A stretch of DNA of 64,000 nt, taken from the NCBI GenBank assembly GCA_011033025.1, contig WFMF01000658.1:9011-73010 (forward strand). Reading direction: 5' to 3'. This DNA is from Beroe forskalii. Taxonomy: Eukaryota > Ctenophora > Nuda > Beroida > Beroidae. Below the pieces are notes generated by a model. That model saw only the letters and a program-made list of their open reading frames with translations. It was not told where the DNA came from and did no database searches. Below are positions 22,181-34,339 of the stretch, piece by piece. The stretch's first letter is position 1. Every line of letters begins with the position of its first letter. The position numbers and the translations under genes were made by a program.

Positions 22181-22693
22181 CTAAGAAAACGACGCTTCGG
22201 TTTTTGACTGATGACTCAGTTCAGGATAATATAGGTATAGCCTCTCAAAGATTGCAAATTTATTAGCCACAAAAAGGGAAAACTGAGATCTTACGAAAAT
22301 CGATGGCCAACAAGAGTGAAAATTTGAGCAAAACCTGTCCTAACAGGTCTGTCAGTGTCCTGTAGAGTCCTTAAGGACCATTTTATGCTCTTCGAATGTA
22401 AAAGTATATACTTATCCTCTGAAAGTTTGCACGACTGTACAATTAGAGTACAGTTGGATCCAACTATAAGAAAAAGACACTTCGGTTTTTTTGACTGATG
22501 ACCCAGTTCAGGATATTATATAACCTCTCAAAAATTGCAAATTTAGCATCAAAAGGGGAAAACTGAGATTTTACGGCAATCAATGGCCAACTAGATTGAA
22601 AATTTGAGCGAAATCTGTCCTAGCAGGTCTGTCAGTGTCCAGTAGAGTCCTTTAGGACCATTTCATATTTCTCTAGCTAGCCGAACGTAAAAT
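22181..22693 (+). repeat. ~285-bp tandem duplication (two diverged copies)
   Basis: GACGCTTCGGTTTTTGACTG (22191) and GACACTTCGG...TTGACTGATGAC (22476) start two copies. They run through AAAACTGAGAT, GGCCAAC and CAGGTCTGTCAGTGTCC to AGTCCTTNAGGACCATTT. Divergence is roughly 15-20% by eye. No coding frame is shared. Confidence 0.85.
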
Positions 22694-23084
22694 GAAGCTC
22701 TGAAAGCCATATCTGTCTTGTGCCAAAATGTGCTGAAAACGCCAAATAGAAAGTTTCAGGAAAAATCCAAGCGCCCTAAAGTTGGTCATTCTGATTAGTA
22801 TCGACGAGACTAATTCATTGGTCAGGAGGTACCTATGTTAATACACACTTCGTATTCCATTTCCAACTGTACGAATATGGAACGAATCAAAGTAACTATT
22901 ACTAGCTACAATATGGGTACATTATGCCAAACGGTAAGTATTATGGTAAGTACCTAGGCCAAGCAATCAAAAAATTCGGAAAACTAACGCCTAACGGTAT
23001 AGTAAATACGAAATTTTCCACAATCGCAAGGGAAAGCAGCGCGGGAGCTACAAAAGCTACATCGCGTACACTGAATGTGATCAT

Positions 23085-23269
23085 ATGTCACGCGTGCGGC
23101 ACGTGACCCGATGCTCAATGACGCGCGCGCACTCCGCTACACACATTCACTTCCTTCGAGAACTTTCGTTGCTGCTGTTTTAATGTGCTGCGTGGATACG
23201 AACGCCTGCTACAAACGCCTGTGCATCTTCTGGTTTTTTCGCTTAGCACATCTTTCAAGCTTTTATAAG
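23085..23269 (+). promoter_or_regulatory. Candidate promoter and noncoding first exon
   Basis: CACGTGAC lies at the start, followed by CG-rich sequence (GACGCGCGCGC) and a stretch ending in ATAAG|GTAGGT, a good donor at 23269/23270. It could be the 5' end of the plus-strand gene whose coding exons begin at 24285, joining the strong acceptor at 24209. Inference only. Confidence 0.3.
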
Positions 23270-23561
23270 GTAGGTTAATGTTCTATTTTAGTATTTTGTG
23301 CGGGTATGATTTTTCGCGAATTGTCAATAACTTACATGCTTACATGATTCATGATTCATATTCATGATACAAATTTTCACGGTTCAAAATGCTTACTACT
23401 TGAAGGTAGGTACGAATTTTCGCGATATCATATTACTTTCAAGGGTTCATCCAATCGTTTGAATTTTCAAGATTATGATAGTAATATAGTATAATCCCTC
23501 GAAATCTTTCATAACTTTTTTCAGGTGTGACATTACATTACTACATATTGTAATTTGACGT

Positions 23562-23825
23562 AATTTCTATTTCTATTTCTATTTCTATTTCTATTTCTAT
23601 TTCTATTTCTATTTCTATTTCTATTTCTATTTCTATTTCTATTTCTATTTCTATTTCTATTTATTTCTATTTCTATTTCTTTCTATTTCTATTTCTATTT
23701 CTATTTCTATTTCTATTTCTATTTCTATTTCTATTTCTATTTCTATTTTTATTTTTATTTCTATTTCTATTTCTATTTCTATTTCTATTTCTATTTCTAT
23801 TTCTATTTCTTTTCTATTTCTATTT
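23562..23825 (+). repeat. (TTTCTA)n hexanucleotide microsatellite
   Basis: About 43 units of ATTTCT, interrupted by short slips and two ATTTTT variants. Confidence 0.98.
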
Positions 23826-23952
23826 GTATCAGAATTCCTGAAAATAGAACGACGCCGAAATTAAGAAATTAATAATAATAATAATATAATAGGTCATTTA
23901 CAGTACCTCAGTATACAATTTTTCGTGATCATTTCCACAAGCCCCAACAAAT

Positions 23953-24042
23953 TATCGACAATCCTTTTTTCCCTCCATTGAGTATGGACCATTTAATGGT
24001 CCATACTCATTACTCAATGGAGGGAAAAAAGGATTGTCGATA
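23953..24042. repeat. Near-perfect 90-bp hairpin
   Basis: TATCGACAATCC, TTTTTT, CCCTCCATTGAGTATGGACC is followed by an AT loop and its complement, ending GGATTGTCGATA. The right arm has a 7-bp slip (ACTCATT) absent on the left. The stem is ~40 bp. It could be a tiny foldback element or a transcribed hairpin. Confidence 0.85.
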
Positions 24043-24209
24043 GATCGATTGTGGTTCAAAGTTTAAATGACGCTGTTTGAACTTTTGAATTAGATAATAG
24101 ATCGCAAATTATAGTTAAGTTTTATCAGTATCACTTGTTTTGCGTTTATCTTCTTAATTCTATTATGAGCTTGAGTACAGCTTGATGCATTGCTCCTTCC
24201 TTTCCCCAG

Positions 24210-24737
24210 GAAGCCGATGAGAAGTTTGTGATGGAATGTGAGGAATCGAGGCAGTGATTGTTACTTGTACCAACATCTGTCAAGATGGGGCTTTCACTAT
24301 CGTGCCCCTTAATGAGGTTAGTCAATAATGTCAACAGAGAGCTTAAGCTAAATTTTCGCATATATCTTCTATTTGAGATGATATAGATATCTTCGTGATC
24401 ATCTCTCGACTCTCATATATCAAATCCCATTCTCTGTCGCGTTTTTCATCCTTTTGTGTATTCTTTCACGTTTTTGTGGCTTGTGCAGTTGCGCGCGTTG
24501 CTATGGTTGCCCGTGCAGTTGATTTGCGCGCGCATGCGGCCGCGTTCATCTTTAACAGTTAAAATAATACACTGATAAGTGTTCTTGTAGCTAGTTGCAT
24601 CATCACTGAGTTACCAGGCGTGCCTAATCTGGAAATACAACGCCATCCGGGTGCTCCAGCCCTATGAGTCACCGAATGGCTTTAACCAGGACCCACTGTC
24701 GGCCGCCATCATAGGGCATCCTGGTCTTGTCCATCTA
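24210..24737 (+). CDS. Candidate two-exon gene start, product unrecognised
   Basis: Exon 24210-24316 follows an excellent acceptor (CTTCCTTTCCCCAG). It holds an ATG at 24285 in a good context (AAGATGG) and ends at the donor GAG|GTTAGT in phase 2. Exon 24611-24737 follows CACTGAG, restores the phase (AG+T = Ser) and stays open to CTA|GTAAAG. The joined protein starts MGLSLSCPLMS and includes WKYNAIRVLQPYESPNGF and DPLSAAIIGHPGLVHL. Its composition is protein-like and compositionally unlike the surrounding short frames. I do not recognise the family. The satellite begins 31 bp after the second donor, so any later exons are lost or lie beyond the array. The second acceptor is weak; the exon pairing is inferred from phase. 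Confidence 0.42.
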
Positions 24738-24768
24738 GTAAAGAATGATAAATTGAGTATAAATTGAG

Positions 24769-27700
24769 TATTCGGGATTCTGAAGTATGGTATGTCTTTC
24801 TTAGGTCGTCCATGGATGGCGTGCAAATTTTCAAGCTCAAAATCGGCCAAAGCCTTTTAAATTTCGGATCTTGGGTGTATGGAAATGAAGGTCGTCCCTG
24901 GATCACTGCAAATTTTGCTCAAGGTAAAATAGCTTTTTTTGGATCTTTGCCAGAAATGAAGAAAACTGTTTTGAGAGGTAAAAATGGTTTTTGGTTTTTC
25001 AGGAAAACAAAGGGTGAATATCATTGGTTCAGTGGTTTCAGGCGCATAATTTATGACCAGATACACCTCTATTGACCACCCATGAGACATCTACGCCCAA
25101 TAAGGGGCGAAAAAAGCAGTTTTAGGCCGAAAACGCGATTTTAACCCCCATAACAGACAGAAAATGGCTGATTTCGGGATTCTGAAGTATGGTATGTCCT
25201 TCTTAGGTCGTCCATGTACCAGCTCAATCGGCCAAAGCTTTTCAATTTCGGATCTTGGGTGCCTCAGAAATGAAGACCGGCCTGGATCACTGTTTTGAGA
25301 GGTAAAAATAGGGTTTTTTTGGATTTTTCAGGAAAACAAAGGAAAACTGGCGAATATCATTGGTTCAGTGGTTTCAGGCGCATAATTTATGACCAGATAC
25401 ACTTCTATTTGACCACCCATGAGACATCTACGCCCAATAAGGGGCGAAAAAAGGCAGTTTTAGTCCGAAAACGCGATTTTAACCCCCATAACAGACAGAA
25501 AATGGCTGATTTCGGGATTATGAAGTATGGTATGTCTTTCTTAGGTCGTCCATGGTTGGCGTGCAAATCTTCAGCTCAATTGGCCAAAGCTTTTCAATTT
25601 CGGATCTTGGGTGCCTCAGAAATGAAGACCTGCCTGGATCACTGTTTTGAGAGGTAAAAATAGGGTTTTTTGGATTTTTCAGGAAAACAAAGGAAAACTG
25701 GCGAATATCATTGGTTCAGTGGTTTCAGGCGCATAATTTATGACCAGATACACTTCTATTTGACCACCCATGAGACATCTACGCCCAATAAGGGGCGAAA
25801 AAAGGCAGTTTTTAGGCCGAAAACGCGATTTTAACCCCCCATAACAGACAGAAAATGGCTGATTTCGGGATTCTGAAGTATGGTATGTCTTTCTTAGGTC
25901 GTCCATGGATGGCGTGCAAATTTTCAGCTCAATCGGCCAAAGCTTTTCAATTTCGGATCTGGGTGCCTCAGAAATGAAGACCTGCCTGGATCACTGTTTT
26001 GAGAGGTAAAATAGGTTTTTGTGGATTTTTCAGGAAAACAAAAGAAAACTGGCGAATATCATTGGTTCAGTGGTTTCAGGCGCATAATTTATGACCAGAT
26101 ACACCTCTATTTGACCACCCATGAGACATCTACGCCCAATAAGGGGCGAAAAAAGGCAGTTTTAGGCCGAAAACGCGATTTTAACCCCCATAACAGACAG
26201 AAAATGGCTGATTTCGGGATTCTGAAGTATGGTATGTCTTTCTTAGGTCGTCCATGGATGGCGTGCAAATTTTCAGCTCAATCGGCCAAAGCTTTTCAAT
26301 TTCGGATCTTGGGTGCCTCAGAAATGAAGACCTGCCTGGATCACTGTTTTGAGAGGTAAAAATAGGGTTTTTGGATTTTTAGGAAAACAAAGGAAAACTG
26401 GCGAATATCATTGGTTCAGTGGTTTCAGGCGCATAATTTATGACCAGATACACTTCTATTTGACCACCCATGAGACATCTACGCCCAATAAGGGGCGAAA
26501 AAAGGCAGTTTTTAGGCCGAAAACGCGATTTTAACCCCCCATAACAGACAGAAAATGGCTGATTTCGGGATTCTGAAGTATGGTATGTCTTTCTTAGGTC
26601 GTCCATGGATGGCGTGCAAATTTTCAGCTCAATCGGCCAAAGCTTTTCAATTTCGGATCTTGGGTGCCTCAGAAATGAAGACCTGCCTGGATCACTGTTT
26701 TGAGAGGTAAAAATAGGATTTTTTGGATTTTTCAGGAAAACAAAGGAAAACTGGCGAATATCATTGGTTCAGTGGTTTCAGGCGCATAATTTATGACCAG
26801 ATACACTTCTATTTGACCACCCATGAGACATCTACGCCCAATAAGGGGCGAAAAAAGGCAGTTTTTAGGCCGAAAAACGCGATTTTAACCCCCCATAACA
26901 GACAGAAAATGGCTGATTTCGAGATTCTGAAGTATGGTATGTCTTTCTTAGGTCGTCCATGGATGGCGTGCAAATTTTCAGCTCAATCGGCCAAAGCTTT
27001 TCAATTTCGGATCTTGGGTGCCTCAGAAATGAAGACCTGCCTGGATCACTGTTTTGAGAGGTAAAAATAGGGTTTTTTGGATTTTTCAGGAAAACAAAGG
27101 AAAACTGGCGAATATCATTGGTTCAGTGGTTTCAGGCGCATAATTTATGACCAGATACACTTCTATTTGACCACCCATGAGACATCTACGCCCAATAAGG
27201 GGCGAAAAAGGCAGTTTTAGGCCGAAAAACGCGATTTTAACCCCCATAACAGACAGAAAATGGCTGATTTAGGGATTCTGAAGTATGGTATGTCTTTCTT
27301 AGGTCGTTCATGGATGGCGTGCAAATTTTCAGCTCAATCAGCCAAAGCTTTTCGATTTCGGTTCTTGGGTGCCTCAGAAATGAAGACATGCCTGGATCAC
27401 TGTTTTGAGAGGTAAAATAGGGTTTTTTGGATTTTTCAGGAAAACAAAGGAAAACTGGCGAATATCATTGGTTCAGTGGTTTCAGGCGCATAATTTATGA
27501 CCAGATACACTTCTATTTGACCACCCATGAGACATCTACGCCCAATAAGGGGCGAAAAAGGCAGTTTTTAGGCCGAAAAACGCGATTTTTAACCCCCATA
27601 ACAGACAGAAAATGGCTGATTTCGGGATTCTGAAGTATGGTATGTCTTTCTTAGGTCGTCCATGGATGGCGTGCAAATTTTCAGCTCAATCGGCCAAAGC

Positions 27701-30700
27701 TTTTCAATTTCGGATCTTGGGTGCCTCAGAAATGAAGACCTGCCTGGATCACTGTTTTGAGAGGTAAAATAGGGTTTTTGGATTTTTCAGGAAAACAAAG
27801 GAAAACTGGCGAATATCATTGGTTCAGTGGTTTCAGGCGCATAATTTATGACCAGATACACTTCTATTTGACCACCCATGAGACATCTACGCCCAATAAG
27901 GGGCGAAAAAGGCAGTTTTTAGGCCGAAAAACGCGATTTTAACCCCCCATAACAGACAGAAAATGGCTGATTTCGGGATTCTGAAGTATGGTATGTCTTT
28001 CTTAGGTCGTCCATGGATGGCGTGCAAATTTTCAGCTCAATCGGCCAAAGCTTTTCAATTTCGGATCTTGGGTGCCTCAGAAATGAAGACCTGCCTGGAT
28101 CACTGTTTTGAGAGGTAAAATAGGGTTTTTGGATTTTTCAGGAAAACAAAGGAAAACTGGCGAATATCATTGGTTCAGTGGTTTCAGGCGCATAATTTAT
28201 GACCAGATACACTTCTATTTGACCACCCATGAGACATCTACGCCCAATAAGGGGCGAAAAAGGCAGTTTTTAGGCCGAAAACGCGATTTTAACCCCCATA
28301 ACAGACAGAAAATGGCTGATTTCGGGATTCTGAAGTATGGTATGTCTTTCTTAGGTCGTCCATGGATGGCGTGCAAATTTTCAGCTCAATCGGCCAAAGC
28401 TTTTCAATTTCGGATCTTGGGTGCCTCAGAAATGAAGACCTGCCTGGATCACTGTTTTGAGAGGTAAAAATAGGGTTTTTGGATTTTTCAGGAAAACAAA
28501 GGAAAACTGGCGAATATCATTGGTTCAGTGGTTTCAGGCGCATAATTTATGACCAGATACACCTCTATTTGACCACCCCTGAGACATCTACGCCCAATAA
28601 GGGGCGAAAAAGGCAGTTTTTAGGCCGAAAAACGCGATTTTAACCCCCCATAACAGACAGAAAATGGCTGATTTCGGGATTCTGAAGTATGGTATGTCTT
28701 TCTTAGGTCGTCCATGGATGGCGTGCAAATTTTCAGCTCAATCGGCCAAAGCTTTTCAATTTCGGATCTTGGGTGCCTCAGAAATGAAGACCTGCCTGGA
28801 TCACTGTTTTGAGAGGTAAAAATAGGGTTTTTTGGATTTTTCAGGAAAACAAAGGAAAACTGGCGAATATCATTGGTTCAGTGGTTTCAGGCGCATAATT
28901 TATGACCAGATACACTTCTATTTGACCACCCATGAGACATCTACGCCCAATAAGGGGCGAAAAAGGCAGTTTTTAGGCCGAAAAACGCGATTTTAACCCC
29001 CCATAACAGACAGAAAATGGCTGATTTCGGGATTCTGAAGTATGGTATGTCTTTCTTAGGTCGTCCATGGATGGTGCAAATTTTCAGCTCAATCGGCCAA
29101 AGCTTTTCAATTTCGGATCTTGGGTGCCTCAGAAATGAAGACCTGCCTGGATCACTGTTTTGAGAGGTAAAAATAGGGTTTTTGGATTTTTCAGGAAAAC
29201 AAAGGAAAACTGGCGAATATCATTGGTTCAGTGGTTTCAGGCGCATAATTTATGACCAGAGATACACTTCTATTTGACCACCCATGAGACATCTACGCCC
29301 AATAAGGGGCGAAAAAGGCAGTTTTTAGGCCGAAAACGCGATTTTAACCCCCATAACAGACAGAAAATGGCTGATTTCGGGATTCTGAAGTATGGTATGT
29401 CTTTCTTAGGTCGTCCATGGATGGCGTGCAAATTTTCAGCTCAATCGGCCAAAGCTTTTCAATTTCGGATCTTGGGTGCCTCAGAAATGAAGACCTGCCT
29501 GGATCACTGTTTTGAGAGGTAAAAATAGGGTTTTTTGGATTTTTCAGGAAAACAAAGGAAAAATGGCGAATATCATTGGTTCAGTGGTTTCAGGCGCATG
29601 ATTTATGACCAGATACACTTCTATTTGACCACCCATGAGACATCTACGCCCAATAAGGGGCGAAAAAGGCAGTTTTTAGGCCGAAAAACGCGATTTTAAC
29701 CCCCCATAACAGACAGAAAATGGCTGATTTCGGGATTCTGATGTATGGTATGTCTTTCTTAGGTCGTCCATGGATGGCGTGCAAATTTTTCAGCTCAATC
29801 GGCCAAAGCTTTTCAATTTCGGATCTTGGGTGCCTCAGAAATGAAGACCTGCCTGGATCACTGTTTTGAGAGGTAAAAATAGGGTTTTTTGGATTTTTCA
29901 GGAAAACAAAGGAAAACTGGCGAATATCATTGGTTCAGTGGTTTCAGGCGCATAATTTATGACCAGATACACTTCTATTTGACCACCCATGAGACATCTA
30001 CGCCCAATAAGGGGCGAAAAAAGGCAGTTTTTAGGCCGAAAAACGCGATTTTAACCCCCATAACAGACAGAAAATGGCTGATTTTCGGGATTCTGAAGTA
30101 TGGTATGTCTTTCTTAGGTCGTCCATGGATGGCGTGCAAATTTTCAGCTCAATCGGCCAAAGCTTTTCAATTTCGGATCTTGGGTGCCTCAGAAATGAAG
30201 ACCTGCCTGGATCACTGTTTTGAGAGGTAAAAATAGGGTTTTTGGATTTTCAGGAAAACAAAGGAAAACTGGCGAATATCATTGGTTTTTTAGTTTTGGA
30301 TTTTCAGGAAAACAAAGGAAAACTGGCGAATAATTGGTTCAGTGGTTTCAGGCATAATTTATGACCAGATACACTTCTATTTGACCACCCATGAGACATC
30401 TACGCCCAATAAAGGGGCGAAAAAAAGGCAGTTTTTAGGCCGAAAAACGCGATTTTAACCCCCCATAACAGACAGAAAATGGCTGATTTCGGGATTCTGA
30501 AGTATGGTATGTCTTTCTTAGGTCGTCCATGGATGGCGTGCAAATTTTCAGCTCAATCGGCCAAAGCTTTTCAATTTCGGATCTTGGGTGCCTCAGAAAT
30601 GAAGACCTGCCTGGATCACTGTTTTGAGAGGTAAAAATAGGGGTTTTTGGATTTTTCAGGAAAACAAAGGAAAACTGGCGAATATCATTGGTTCAGTGGT

Positions 30701-33700
30701 TTCAGGCGCATAATTTATGACCAGATACACTTCTATTTGACTACCCATGAGACATCTACGCCCAATTAGGCGCGGCGAAAAAAGGCAGAAAAAAACAGAT
30801 TTTCCCTTAAATCGGGACGACTTAAAATTTTAACCCCCATAACAGACAGAAAATAACAGATTGAAAATCTGGATTCTGAAGTAAGTGGTATGTCTTTCTT
30901 AGGTCGTCCATGGATGGCGTGCAAATTTTCAGCTCAATCGGCCAAAGCTTTTCAATTTCGGATCTTGGGTGCCTCAGAAATGAAGACCTGCCTGGATCAC
31001 TGTTTTGAGAGGTAAAATAGGGTTTTTGGATTTTTCAGGAAAACAAAGGAAAACTGGCGAATATCATTGGTTCAGTGGTTTCAGGCGCATAATTTATGAC
31101 CAGATACACTTCTATTTGACCACCCATGAGACATCTACGCCCAATAAGGGGCGAAAAAGGCAGTTTTTAGGCCGAAAACGCGATTTTAACCCCATGTCAG
31201 ACAGACAAAAATGGCTGATTTCGGGATTCTGAAGTATGGTATGTCTTTCTTAGGTCGTCCATGGATGGCGTGCAAATTTTCAGCTCAATCGGCCAAAGCT
31301 TTTATTTCGTCTTGGATCTTGGGTGCCTCAGAAATGAAGACCTGCCTGGATCACTGTTTAGAGAGGTAAAAATAGGGTTTTTGGATTTTTCAGGAAACAA
31401 AGGAAACTGGCGAATATCATTGGTTAGTGGTTTCAGGCGCATAATTTATGACCAGATACACCTCTATTTGACCACCCCTGAGACATCTACGCCCAATAAG
31501 GGGCGAAAAAAGGCAGTTTTTAGGCCGAAAAACGCGATTTTAACCCCCCATAACAGACAGAAAATGGCTGATTTCGGGATTCTGAAGTATGGTATGTCTT
31601 TCTTAGGTCGTCCATGGATGGCGTGCAAATTTTCAGCTCAATCGGCGAAATATTTTTTAATTTCGGATCTTGGGTGCCTCAGAAATGAAGACCTGCCTGG
31701 ATCACTGTTTTGAGAGGTAAAAATAGGGTTTTTTGGATTTTTCAGGAAAACAAAGGAAAACTGGCGAATATCATTGGTTCAGTGGTTTCAGGCGAATAAT
31801 TTATGATGATACAATTTCTATTTGACCACCCCTGAGACATCTACGCCCAATAAGGGGCGAAAAAAGGTAGTTTTTAGGCCGAAAAACGCGATTTTAACCC
31901 CCCATAACAGACAGAAAATGGTTGATTTCGGGATTTTGAAGTATGGTATGTCTTTCTTAGGTCGTCCATGGATGGCGTGCAAATTTTCAGCTCAATCGGC
32001 CAAAGCTTTTCAATTTCGGATCTTGGGTGCCTCAGAAATGAAGACCTGCCTGGATCACTGTTTTGAGAGGTAAAAATAGGGTTTTTGGATTTTCAGGAAA
32101 ACAAAGGAAAACTGGCGAATATCATTGGTTCAGTGGTTTCAGGCGCATAATTTATGACCAGATACACTTCTATTTGACCACCCTGAGACATCTACGCCCA
32201 ATAAGGGGCGAAAAAGGCAGTTTTAGGCCGAAAAACGCGATTTTAACCCCCATAACAGACAGAAAATGGCTGATTTCGGGATTCTGAAGTATGGTATGTC
32301 TTTCTTAGGTCGTCCATGGATGGCGTGCAAATTTTCAGCTCAATCGGCCAAAGCTTTTCAATTTCGGTTCTTGGGTGCCTCAGAAATGAAGACCTGCCTG
32401 GATCACTGTTTCGAGAGGTAAAAATAGGTTTTTTGGATTTTTCAGGAAAACAAAGGAAAACTGGCGAATATCATTGGTTCAGTGGTTTCAGGCGCATAAT
32501 TTATGACCAGATACACTTCTATTTGACCACCCATGAGACATCTACGCCCAATAAGGGGCGAAAAAGGCAGTTTTTAGGCCGAAAAACGCGATTTTAACCC
32601 CCATAACAGACAGAAAATGGCTGATTTCGGGATTCTGAAGTATGGTATGTCTTTCTTAGGTCGTCCATGGATGGCGTGCAAATTTTCAGCTCAATCGGCC
32701 AAAGCTTTTCAATTTCGGATCTTGGGTGCCTCAGAAATGAAGACCTGCCTGGATCACTGTTTTGAGAGGTAAAAATAGGGTTTTTTGGATTTTTCAGGAA
32801 AACAAAGGAAAACTGGCGAATATCATTGGTTCAGTGGTTTCAGGCGCATAATTTATGACCAGATACACTTCTATTTGACCACCCATGAGACATCTACGCC
32901 CAATAAGGGGCGAAAAAAGGCAGTTTTTAGGCCGAAAAACGCGATTTTAACCCCCATAACAGACAGAAAATGGCTGATTTCGGGATTCTGAAGTATGGTA
33001 TGTCTTTCTTAGGTCGTCCATGGATGGCGTGCAAATTTTCAGCTCAATCGGCCAAAGCTTTTCAATTTCGGATCTTGGGTGCCTCAGAAATGAAGACCTG
33101 CCTGGATCACTGTTTTGAGAGGTAAAAATAGGGTTTTTGATTTTTCAGGAAAACAAAGGAAAACTGGCGAATATGATTGGTTCAGTGGTTTCAGGCGCAT
33201 AATTTATGACCAGATACACTTCTATTTGACCACCCATGAGACATCTACGCCCAATAAGGGCGAAAAAGGCAGTTTTAGGCCGAAAACGCGATTTTAACCC
33301 CCATAACAGACAGAAAATGGCTGATTTCGGGATTCTGAAGTATGGTATGTCTTTTAGGTCGTCCATGGATGGCGTGCAAATTTTCAGCTCAATCGGCCAA
33401 AGCTTTTCAATTTCGGATCTTTGGTGCCTCAGATTCTCAGAAATGAAGACCTGCCTGGATCACTGTTTTGAGAGGTAAAAATAGGGTTTTTGATTTTCAG
33501 GAAAACAAAGGAAAACTGGCGAATATCATTGGTTCAGTGGTTTCAGGCGCATAATTTATGACCAGATACACTTCTATTTGACCATCCATGAGACATCTAC
33601 GCCCAATAAGGGGCGAAAAAAGGCAGTTTTTAGGCCGAAAAACACGCGATTTTAACCCCCATAACAGACAGAAAATAGCTGATTTCGGGATTCTGAAGTA

Positions 33701-34320
33701 TGGTATGTCTTTAGGTCGTCCATGGATGGCGTGCAAATTTTCAGCTCAATCGGCCAAAGCTTTTCAATTTCGGATCTTGGGTGCCTCAGAAATGAAGACC
33801 TGCCTGGACATTGGTTCAGTGGTTTCAGGCGCATAATTTATGACCAGATACACCTCTATTTGACCACCCATGAGACATCTACGCCCAATAAGGGGCGAAA
33901 AAGGCAGTTTTTAGGCCGAAAACGCGATTTTAACCCCCATAACAGACAGAAAATGGCTGATTTCGGGATTCTGAAGTATGGTATGTCTTTCATAGGTCGT
34001 CCATTAATGGCGTGCAAATTTTCAGCTCAATCGGCCAAAGCTTTTCAATTTCGGATCTTGGGTGCCTTAGAAATGAAGACCTGCCTGATTCACTGTTTTT
34101 TGAGGTAAAAATAGGGTTTTTTGGATTTTTCAGGAAAACAAAGGAAAACTGGCGAATATCAATGGTTCAGTGGTTTCAGGCGCATAATTTATGACCAGAT
34201 ACACTTCTATTTGACCACCCATGAGACATCTACGCCCAATAAAGGGCGAAAAAAGGGAGTTTTTAGGCCGAAAAACGCGATTTTAACCCCCCATAACAGG
34301 CGCATAATTTATGACAAGAT
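24769..34320 (+). repeat. Satellite array, forward orientation, subfamily A (~27 monomers)
   Basis: Head-to-tail monomers of ~352 bp, about twice a nucleosome repeat. Internal landmarks in order: GGATCACTGTTTTGAGAGG, TAAAAATAGGG, TTTTTCAGGAAAACAAAGG, GGTTCAGTGGTTTCAGGCGC, GAGACATCTACGCCCAATAA, CCCATAACAGACAGAAAATG, GTATGTCTTTCTTAG, GTCGTCCATGGATGGCGTGC. Monomers differ mainly by homopolymer length. Open frames of 60-120 codons occur in every monomer on both strands, usually initiating at TTG and ending at the TAA in GAGAGGTAA. They lack domains and simply reflect the repeat. Confidence 0.97.
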
Positions 34321-34339
34321 ACACTTCTATTTTTTTTGT

